In this document: one piece after another, positions 16,956-23,239 of the stretch | Layout: every line of letters starts with the position of its first letter | How positions within the stretch are numbered: position 1 is the first letter of the stretch | Assembly (NCBI GenBank): GCA_030622115.1 | Contig: JAUXGN010000024.1 | Coordinates: 1 to 37,118 of the forward strand | Direction of reading: 5' to 3' | Source of the DNA: Candidatus Eiseniibacteriota bacterium | GTDB taxonomy: Bacteria > Joyebacterota > Joyebacteria > Joyebacterales > Joyebacteraceae | Length of the DNA stretch: 37,118 bases | The notes under the pieces: model-generated | The model's database searches: none | Seen by the model: only the letters and a program-made list of their open reading frames with translations | Told to the model about the DNA's origin: nothing | Made by a program: the position numbers and the translations under genes

Positions 16956-18464
16956 CTAATGGAACCAGGCGCCTGCAGGTAGCGGCAGCCCCAGGATGTG
17001 AATGAACACGACGTAGCAGAATGCGAGCATGATGACCGCGACCGCCGCCGCCATGACGTGGCGCCGGTAGCCGATGGCGTAGATACCACCCAGCAACAGG
17101 ACTGCCGCCGCGGGGAAGAACCCAACGCGAGGCAGGACGGCAACAAAGACCACCATCAACAGGATGATGCCCAGTACCAGCCTGACGCGACCGTGCTCGA
17201 CGCTCCGGTGGTTGTGGAGATCGGCGCGGATTTCCATGACAGCGAAGAGGGCCAGTACCGCCGACCATATCAGCGGAATCGTCGCCGGTCCCACATTCTG
17301 CCCTTGTGTCGGTGGCGGGAAGCCCCAGGCGAGCACGAAGAACATTGCCGCCACCGCAGCGGACAGACCGGCAACCACGACCACTCCCGTCGGACGTCGT
17401 CGGCGCACACGGAGCACGATGGCCATGATCACGGCCGTCACGGGGATCATTAACCACCCAAGGACGCGAATACGCCGCCCGGTTGGATCTTCGTCCGACG
17501 CCAGTATCTTCGCCATGCGCAGATACTTGACTGAATCGCGGCTGCCGCGATCAACCAGGGCTGTGAACTCATCGTGCCGGTAGAAGACGGCCTTCGCCGA
17601 GTTCAGCGCCACAAAGGAGAGCCACTCCTCGTCCCGGCTGATCTTGCCCAGGAGATCGTCCAGATAGGCGATCACCTCCGGCGGCGTGCCCTTCCTGACG
17701 GCGAAGCCGCGCCACATGATCTCGTCGGGCAGATCGTAGCCCAGTTCGAGCAGTGTCGGCGTCTCCGGGAAACGCTCCAGGCGCTCCCGAGCCGAGACCG
17801 CGGCGATGTGAAGGTCGGGCCGTCCCTTGGTATCCTCGGGATTGCCCACGTAGACAACTCCGTGCCTGCCGAGCAGGGCCGCAACAGCCTCACCACCTCC
17901 GTCGTAGGGAACCCACGTCGCGGTCATCCCCACCTGATCCCAGGTCTTGACGGCCATCAGGTGATCCAGGCTGCCCACACCGGGACCCACCCAGATCTGA
18001 CGCCCCCCCTTCGCGCGGGCATCGGCCACAATGTCCTCGAAGGTAACCACGTCGCTGTGACGGTTGGTAATCAGGGCCTCGGGCGCCTCTGTCAGACAGA
18101 CCAGGAAGTGGAAATCGTCCATGCCGAAATTGCTCCGGGTGATCTGCACCGTGGAGACAAAGGTGGCCGGCGCGGCCAGCACGGTGTAGCCGTCAGCCTT
18201 GTTGCCAAGCACGGCGCGCATAGCCACGGCGCCCGAGCCGCCGTAGCGGTTCTCGATCACCATTGGGACATCGGTGTACTTGCGGGCCACCTTGGCCACG
18301 AGGCGCGCGGTCAGGTCGATGGCGCCGCCGGGCTTGGCGTGCACGATGATGGCAATCGGCCTATCGGGATAGGCCGCATGTGTGGTCGGCGGCGGTGCGA
18401 GCGCGAGAGCCGCAGCCACAAGCGCGGGCAATCCGAGGAGCCGGGTTGTCAGCCTCATTCTCAC
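16956..18464 (-). CDS. fused TctC-type binding protein and TctB-type small permease
   Basis: A 502-residue fusion. A signal peptide (about 1-30, LPALVAAALALAPPPTTHA) leads a Bug/TctC-type solute-binding domain (about 31-330): YPDRPIAIIVHAKPGGAIDLTARLVA, VIENRYGGSGAVAMRAV, DGYTVLAAP, GVGSLDHLMA and FPETPTLLELGYDLP. After a linker come five predicted membrane segments from about residue 340 (VLGWLMIPVTAVIMAIV onward). The last four form the TctB small permease (about 365-502), ending with a Gly-Leu-Pro-Leu-Pro segment typical of TctB. TctC is normally a free periplasmic protein, so tethering it to the permease is unusual. The GTG at 18464 overlaps the PPX stop as GTGA; an ATG two codons later is the alternative start. 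Together with TctA it makes a complete TTT system from two genes. Confidence 0.88.
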   Translation of the reverse strand: MRMRLTTRLLGLPALVAAALALAPPPTTHAAYPDRPIAIIVHAKPGGAIDLTARLVAKVARKYTDVPMVIENRYGGSGAVAMRAVLGNKADGYTVLAAPATFVSTVQITRSNFGMDDFHFLVCLTEAPEALITNRHSDVVTFEDIVADARAKGGRQIWVGPGVGSLDHLMAVKTWDQVGMTATWVPYDGGGEAVAALLGRHGVVYVGNPEDTKGRPDLHIAAVSARERLERFPETPTLLELGYDLPDEIMWRGFAVRKGTPPEVIAYLDDLLGKISRDEEWLSFVALNSAKAVFYRHDEFTALVDRGSRDSVKYLRMAKILASDEDPTGRRIRVLGWLMIPVTAVIMAIVLRVRRRRPTGVVVVAGLSAAVAAMFFVLAWGFPPPTQGQNVGPATIPLIWSAVLALFAVMEIRADLHNHRSVEHGRVRLVLGIILLMVVFVAVLPRVGFFPAAAVLLLGGIYAIGYRRHVMAAAVAVIMLAFCYVVFIHILGLPLPAGAWFH

Positions 18465-19384
18465 GTCGTTTCCCTGCCCTTCACGAAGCGATCATAGAAC
18501 AGGCCGTGTCGCAGGCCTCGATCGCTGATGGTCAACTCGGTGGCGCCAAGCTTGCGCATCACCGTCATCACAATGGCGGCGCCGGCCAGGATCACGTCCG
18601 CCCGCTTCGGCATCAACCCAACCGTCTCTCGTCGTTCCTCGACAGTCCGAACACGGTACATCTCCATCTGCCGCTCGACCTCGCCGAGTGCGAGCGTGGA
18701 ACCCTGGATCACGTCCGGGTCGTAGACCTTCATCATGTGGTGGACGGCGCCCATACTCGTGACCGTGCCCCCCATGCCGACCAGCACATCCACTCCCGTC
18801 TCCAGGCGATCGAACTCCCCTTCGAGATGAGCAACCATGGCCGCCAACTCATCGCGCGTCACGGGATCCGACTTGCAGAATTCCTCAGTGGGACGGCGCG
18901 AACCCACGTCCAGACTGAAACGCTCGACGATTCTCTCGCCCTCCCCGAAAATGAACTCGGTGCTGCCTCCACCGGTGTCGAAGACAACCACACTGCCCTT
19001 TCCCGTCCCCAGACCGGAGAGTACCGCCAGATACGAGAGCCTCGCTTCCTCCTCGCCGGGCACCACTTCCACATCCAGTCCGCAGCGTTCGCGCACGGCG
19101 TCGGTGAAGACATGCGCATTGCTCGCCGAGCGCAGAGCCATGGTGCCGACGGCCACGATCGTCGCAGCACCAAGCTCGGAGGCCTTGGCCTGGAGAGCGG
19201 CGATGGCTTCCACGTTGCGCAGAATGGCCTCGGCGCCAAGCTCACCGGTCTCGTGCAGCCCCTCGCCGAGACGCGTGACCTCGGTGAAGTCGCCGAGCAC
19301 GTTGGTCCGCCCATCGCTCACCGCCCCCACATGCATCTTGAGGGAGTTCGTGCCGATGTCAATGACCGCATGAGTTCCCATCAC
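18461..19384 (-). CDS. Ppx/GppA-family phosphatase (exopolyphosphatase-like)
   Basis: A 307-residue, single-module member of the Ppx/GppA family (the short form). The ASKHA-fold motifs are clear: AVIDIGTNSLKMHVG at the N-terminus, VVVFDTGGGSTEFIFGEG (phosphate 2 loop) and VLVGMGGTVTSMGAVHH. Family enzymes remove terminal phosphates from polyphosphate or hydrolyse pppGpp; the short form lacks the C-terminal HD-type module, and sequence alone does not separate the two activities. It is coupled on both sides: its ATG overlaps the CYTH stop (ATGA) and its stop overlaps the TctC-TctB start. A CYTH partner and a phosphate transporter downstream favour polyphosphate as substrate (inference). Confidence 0.9.
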   Translation of the reverse strand: MMGTHAVIDIGTNSLKMHVGAVSDGRTNVLGDFTEVTRLGEGLHETGELGAEAILRNVEAIAALQAKASELGAATIVAVGTMALRSASNAHVFTDAVRERCGLDVEVVPGEEEARLSYLAVLSGLGTGKGSVVVFDTGGGSTEFIFGEGERIVERFSLDVGSRRPTEEFCKSDPVTRDELAAMVAHLEGEFDRLETGVDVLVGMGGTVTSMGAVHHMMKVYDPDVIQGSTLALGEVERQMEMYRVRTVEERRETVGLMPKRADVILAGAAIVMTVMRKLGATELTISDRGLRHGLFYDRFVKGRETT

Positions 19385-19971
19385 GCGCCCTCCATGCCGA
19401 CGGCCTTCTTCATGGCCTTGATGTAGTTGACGTTGGTGAAGGCGTCGAGGCCGAGTTCCCGCACAACCTCCATGACCAGCGAGGGGTCGATGTGCTCTAC
19501 GGCGGCAGTCTTCTGGGCCACGCCGTTGAAGGTGACGTCGGCCACCTCGACGATTGTATCGCGGATCATGAAACCGTGACGCTTCTTCGTCACCTTCACC
19601 ACGGCCAACTCGTCGGCGCCGCCGACTACCTCGTTGATGAACTGGTCATAGGCATATTCGTCGCGCGCCATCTCGGGACTCTTCAACCCGAAGGCCAGGA
19701 AGATCCTGGCGGCGTCATCCGCGGGACAGGGAAAGCCGACTTTCAACACCGGCAGCCACTGCTCGAGGGTGTCGTTGTTCGTGTCCTCCAGCTGTTTGAT
19801 ATCCAGCAATCCGTCGCGGATCTTCACGTTGTTGCCGCTTGAGCGGCATATGATGTAGTCCTCGGCGCTTTCGAGCACGCGCGTGCATTCGTGAGTCCTG
19901 ACATTGCTGTCGACCTCACCAAGGTCCTCGGCGAAGATTCGGTATTCCCAGCGGGGTATGATCTTGTTCAT
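19381..19971 (-). CDS. CYTH-like (triphosphate tunnel) protein
   Basis: A 196-residue protein. The layout suggests the eight-stranded CYTH/TTM tunnel: RWEYRIFAEDLG at the start, alternating charged strands DYIICRSSGNNVKIRDGLLDIKQL, LAVVKVTKKRHGFMI and DTIVEVADVTFNG, and a C-terminal helix. CYTH enzymes include tripolyphosphatases, thiamine triphosphatases and CyaB cyclases, normally with an ExExK motif. Here only a degenerate W-E-Y-R is seen, so it is divergent and the family call is moderate. The start MNKIIPRW at 19971 has GGAGAGGGAC upstream; the longer open frame is rejected because it reads through the preceding gene. Its stop overlaps the PPX start (ATGA). CYTH-PPX pairs, sometimes with CHAD proteins, are known in polyphosphate metabolism. 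Confidence 0.65.
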   Translation of the reverse strand: MNKIIPRWEYRIFAEDLGEVDSNVRTHECTRVLESAEDYIICRSSGNNVKIRDGLLDIKQLEDTNNDTLEQWLPVLKVGFPCPADDAARIFLAFGLKSPEMARDEYAYDQFINEVVGGADELAVVKVTKKRHGFMIRDTIVEVADVTFNGVAQKTAAVEHIDPSLVMEVVRELGLDAFTNVNYIKAMKKAVGMEGA

Positions 19972-19999
19972 GTCCCTCTCCCCTGCGTTCTCGCCACGA

Positions 20000-20776
20000 T
20001 CAGTTGGCAACCTCGAACACGTAGAGCCTGTCATCGGCATCGGACACGATGTAGATCCTGCCATCGAGGCCTATCGCCACGCCTTCCGGCTTGTTGACGG
20101 GCAGATCAAAGACATCACCGACACCGCTCTCGGGATCCCAGGTGAACAGTACCTTGGCCTGGTCGCTTACGACCCACATCAAGCCGGTGCTCGCATCATG
20201 GCAGATCCCGGAGTAGTCAATTCCGGCGCCCAGATTGTGCTCGCTCGCGACTGTGAAATCGGCGTTGAGCCGAAAGAGCAATGCCGGGTTCTTCTCGTTC
20301 ACGACGAAGACGGTGTGGTCCGCGTCGCGAATCGCAATCCCTTCCAGACCACTATTGGTCTCCGTACCCGGGACGTCCACCGCGTGCCGCGACAGCTCCT
20401 CACCACTGGTCGAGAGCCTGACTATCTCGCGCGATCCCTCCTCGACCACCATCAGGGTGTTGTCCGAAGCATCGAAGGCCACACCTTCGAGATCCACTCC
20501 GGTGTAGTCGAGTGTGGCGAGCACGGCGCCGTTCATACCCAGCTCATACACATGATTGGTGGCGTCGCTGACCGCATAGAGACTCACGCCGTCCCCGGCG
20601 AGGCTCAGCCCCGACGGTTCGGGCATCGCAACACCATAGCTACCGAGTTCCAGCAACTCGGCAGTCGGCGTGACCACGCCCTGTCGGTCGCAGCCTGTGA
20701 CCGGCCCGAGCAGGAACAAGAGGCTGAGCAACAATGCCGCGCGGCACAAGCCGCGGTTGCTAGTTGTTGGACGCAC
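20000..20776 (-). CDS. SdiA-regulated-type beta-propeller lipoprotein
   Basis: A 258-residue exported lipoprotein. The N-terminal hydrophobic stretch ends in a lipobox, with Cys29 in GPVTGC. The rest reads as a propeller of the SdiA-regulated (YjiK) type: MPEPSGLSLAGDGVSLYAVSD, TGVDLEGVAFDASDNTLMVVEEG, NSGLEGIAIRDADHTVFVVNEKNP, GIDYSGICHDASTGLMWVVSDQ and KPEGVAIGLDGRIYIVSDADD. Related propellers include phytase-like 'esterase-like' proteins, so a surface phosphoesterase role is conceivable but unproved. The GTG start at 20776 overlaps the preceding LTD lipoprotein gene by 17 bases, and the CYTH gene begins 28 bases after its stop. Confidence 0.85.
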   Translation of the reverse strand: MRPTTSNRGLCRAALLLSLLFLLGPVTGCDRQGVVTPTAELLELGSYGVAMPEPSGLSLAGDGVSLYAVSDATNHVYELGMNGAVLATLDYTGVDLEGVAFDASDNTLMVVEEGSREIVRLSTSGEELSRHAVDVPGTETNSGLEGIAIRDADHTVFVVNEKNPALLFRLNADFTVASEHNLGAGIDYSGICHDASTGLMWVVSDQAKVLFTWDPESGVGDVFDLPVNKPEGVAIGLDGRIYIVSDADDRLYVFEVAN

Positions 20777-21731
20777 CGGGCGTCGGCGTGCCGAAGGTCG
20801 CCCACGTGTCGCTGCCGTCGGGCAGGCGACCGTAGGAAACGTCCGTGGTCTGTTCGCCGTAGGTCAGGGTGTCCACGGGCACGGAACTCTGGTCGTAGAG
20901 ACCAACCTGCTCGCCGCTGGCACTCAGCTTGAAGCCCGCGTGGATCCCCAGTCCGACGTCATCGAGACCGTCCGCCCAGATCAGGAGGTAGCCGCCCGCA
21001 GGCACCGTCGTGCCGCTCGGAACGGTCCACTTGACCGGATCTGTCAGATCGTCGGTCATGGTCCAATCGCCGATGTCGATGTCCCCGGTCGTCTCGTTGT
21101 AAAGCTCAATCCAATCCGAGAAATCAGCATAATCGGGATCCTGGTTGATTGCATCGTTCGACGCCAGGAACTCGTTGATGAACAGGCCGTAGGAAACAGA
21201 AGCCGCGTTCGCGGCGCCGGGGGTCGGCGGGTCCATGGTGACCCAGTTGTCAGTGCCGTCAGGACTGCGGCCGATGGAGATGTCGGTCGTCTGCGCACCG
21301 AATTCATACCCGTCTCTGTACTGCCCGGAACCGTCCTTCAGGGTGACGGCGTCGCCACTCGCTCCCAGCTTGAAGTTCGCGTGCAGCCCCACTCCCACTT
21401 CGTCCAGGTCGTCACACCAGATCAGGAGATAGCCGCCCGCGGGAACGGTCGTGCCGGCGGGAATCGTCCAAGAGGCGCCGGTATCGGATATGATCCAACC
21501 GCCGATGTCCTCCCGAGTCGTGCCCTTGTTGTAGAGTTCCACCCAATCGGCGAAGTCGCCGTGATCAGGGTCCTGATTCACGGTGTCGTTGGACGCCAGT
21601 AGTTCGTTGATCAGCACGTCGCCGAAACTGGCCTGCGGATCGGGGTCCGTAGGCAGATCCATGTCGCAGGCCGAAAGACTGAAGAGCAGACAGGCGAGTA
21701 GCGCCGCCGACACCTTCATTTTCCTCACCAT
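20760..21731 (-). CDS. lipoprotein with two lamin-tail (LTD) domains
   Basis: A 323-residue lipoprotein. Its signal peptide ends in a lipobox with Cys22 (LFSLSAC). Two LTD domains of about 135 residues follow, each with INE-LASND, DW-ELYN, a TTVPAGGYLLIW strand, HA-FKL-ASG and ending TPGA-N. LTDs are Ig-like modules common on secreted bacterial nucleases, phosphatases and phytases, where they are thought to bind membranes or ligands. No enzyme domain is attached here, so it may be an accessory surface subunit. The ATG at 21731 (MVRKMKV) has GAGG six bases upstream. It sits 39 bases after the porin gene and overlaps the next gene by 17. Confidence 0.87.
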   Translation of the reverse strand: MVRKMKVSAALLACLLFSLSACDMDLPTDPDPQASFGDVLINELLASNDTVNQDPDHGDFADWVELYNKGTTREDIGGWIISDTGASWTIPAGTTVPAGGYLLIWCDDLDEVGVGLHANFKLGASGDAVTLKDGSGQYRDGYEFGAQTTDISIGRSPDGTDNWVTMDPPTPGAANAASVSYGLFINEFLASNDAINQDPDYADFSDWIELYNETTGDIDIGDWTMTDDLTDPVKWTVPSGTTVPAGGYLLIWADGLDDVGLGIHAGFKLSASGEQVGLYDQSSVPVDTLTYGEQTTDVSYGRLPDGSDTWATFGTPTPGASNN

Positions 21732-21770
21732 CTCGTCCTCGCTTTCCGTTGTCACTTGCATCGAACGTTG

Positions 21771-23009
21771 CTAGAAGGCGACCATGACGCGCGCCTGGAG
21801 AACGCCGTAGTCATCGTCGCCCACGAGGCTGCCGCCGTCGGTGGCGTTCATGTCATTGTTCACCATCGTGTAGTTCGCGTAGATCTTTACATTCGGGTTG
21901 GCATACCAGGTGAGGCCCGCCGTCAAGGTGGTGGACTCGCCGCCGAGCACGTCCTTGTCTGACAGGTCGGACATGCTGTAGCGAAGCGCCAGCTCCAGGG
22001 CGCCCATTCTGCTGCCGGGTTTGATCCTGCCGAACTCGCCGCTGGTGTGGTCGTAGGGATGCGTGTCGTTGGTAAGGAAGTAGCTTGCGAAGAGATAGCC
22101 GCCCGCGAAGTTCAGGTCCTCCAGACCATCGACTCTTGTCACATTCGTGGTTATGTACTCGCCCTGAACCATCAGACGATTCAGAACGAAGGCAAGCTCC
22201 CCACCGTACTGCTCGAAGTCATCCACAGCCTGGATGTAACCGGTGTTCAGGTACTTGTAGTCGGTGACGTGTGTCTCATTGCGAGTACGAAACCGGATCT
22301 CGCCGCCGGTGCCGTCGAGAGCCTCGAACGTCGGATGGCGCCAAGCGTACGCGGCGCCCAGATGCAGCACACGGCCTTCCTCGTTGATCGGGACTGTCGT
22401 GAAGCGGCCCACGAGATTCAGGTTCATGTCATCATCGGTGGTTTCCCAAACCGTGACGTCCGGTCCGCAAGCGCCGACCGCGATGCGATAGAGATCGCTC
22501 CACTTGGCGACCTCCAACCCCATGCGACGGCCGATCGTGAGAGGATCCGTACCCTGGCTGCGCTCCATGAACATGATGTACCGGCTGGTGGTGTTCTCCT
22601 CGAGACCGAACGGCGCACGGAAGTTGCCGAACCGCACATAGCCCTGCCTATTGAAGACGTTGTCGAAGCGAAGGTACGCATCCTTGATCTCGACGGCTTC
22701 CTCATCGAAGTCCGTGTCGATCTCCGCGTACCAGTCTTCCCAGAGGATCGCCTTCCACGCCATGCGGGCGCGGCGCAGCTGAACGCCGTCGCCGAGCGAG
22801 TTCTTGTCCTCGATGTAGAAGGCCGTGTCCAGATAGATGCGCGAATCCACCCACCACATGAACTCGCCGTCGTCGGATGTGAAGACCAGGATTCCATCCT
22901 TGCTGGCGGCATCCAGTTCCGTGAGCTTGGCATGGACCCCCGCGCTCGACAGCAGCATGACGGTGATAACCACAACCAGAACCAGACGCGGAATCTTCAC
23001 CTTCTCCAT
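21771..23009 (-). CDS. phosphate-selective porin O/P family protein
   Basis: A 412-residue outer-membrane protein with a signal peptide (LVLVVVITVMLLSSAGVHA). The mature part matches the OprO/OprP porin pattern: FMWWVDSRIYLDTAFYIEDK, VQLRRARMAWKAILWEDWYAEIDTDF, EIKDAYLRFDNV, YVRFGNFRAPFGLEENTTSRYIMFMER, and RMGALELALRYSMSDLSD. It ends with an amphipathic strand and a terminal Phe (LQARVMVAF), as expected for BamA-inserted barrels. OprP takes up phosphate and OprO pyrophosphate/polyphosphate in Pseudomonas; selectivity cannot be read from this sequence. It is first in the nine-gene operon, with AAGGAG before the ATG and a good promoter at 23069-23098. No recognisable Pho box was found. Confidence 0.9.
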   Translation of the reverse strand: MEKVKIPRLVLVVVITVMLLSSAGVHAKLTELDAASKDGILVFTSDDGEFMWWVDSRIYLDTAFYIEDKNSLGDGVQLRRARMAWKAILWEDWYAEIDTDFDEEAVEIKDAYLRFDNVFNRQGYVRFGNFRAPFGLEENTTSRYIMFMERSQGTDPLTIGRRMGLEVAKWSDLYRIAVGACGPDVTVWETTDDDMNLNLVGRFTTVPINEEGRVLHLGAAYAWRHPTFEALDGTGGEIRFRTRNETHVTDYKYLNTGYIQAVDDFEQYGGELAFVLNRLMVQGEYITTNVTRVDGLEDLNFAGGYLFASYFLTNDTHPYDHTSGEFGRIKPGSRMGALELALRYSMSDLSDKDVLGGESTTLTAGLTWYANPNVKIYANYTMVNNDMNATDGGSLVGDDDYGVLQARVMVAF

Positions 23010-23068
23010 GGGGAATCTCCTTGGTTGAGAATCGTGATATCAAGCACGTGTCTGCACGCATTGGCCGC

Positions 23069-23098
23069 ACGCTAGCACCGCAGGGCTCCAATTGTCAA
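23069..23098 (-). promoter_or_regulatory. promoter of the porin-to-PiT operon
   Basis: On the minus strand a perfect TTGACA (23093-23098), an 18-base spacer and TAGCGT (23069-23074) preceded by TGC (extended -10). The start is predicted near 23062, about 53 bases before the porin ATG. I looked for a PhoB-like direct repeat and did not find one. Confidence 0.6.
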
Positions 23099-23140
23099 GC
23101 GGCCGTAGCCGGCAATGGCCCGTCGCCCACCAATTCCGGC

Positions 23141-23170
23141 GAAGGGGAGCGCTCGCATGCGCTCCCCTTC
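23141..23170 (-). terminator. 12-bp perfect hairpin after the LTD/FlgD gene
   Basis: GAAGGGGAGCGC (23141-23152) and GCGCTCCCCTTC (23159-23170) form a perfect 12-bp stem with a six-base loop, 70 bases after the stop at 23240. The minus strand has no U-tract after it. It separates this gene from the porin operon promoter. Confidence 0.45.
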
Positions 23171-23239
23171 ACACTCTTGACCTGGCCCCGTCACGGAACC
23201 GGCCCTGTCCACCTTTTTTCAACCTCGATTGTGGTGCTG

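Noticed and set aside
15425-17146. Longer tctA start giving 573 residues
   Set aside because: The extra 68 residues overlap the TctC-TctB gene in another frame; the ATG at 16942 has a good ribosome-binding site and matches the usual TctA N-terminus.
19381-20064. Longer start for the CYTH-like gene giving 227 residues
   Set aside because: The extra residues lie over the end of the preceding gene; GGAGAGGG sits before the ATG at 19971.
21771-23110. PhoB-type Pho box before the phosphate operon
   Set aside because: No pair of CTGTCAT-like direct repeats at the right spacing is present near the promoter.
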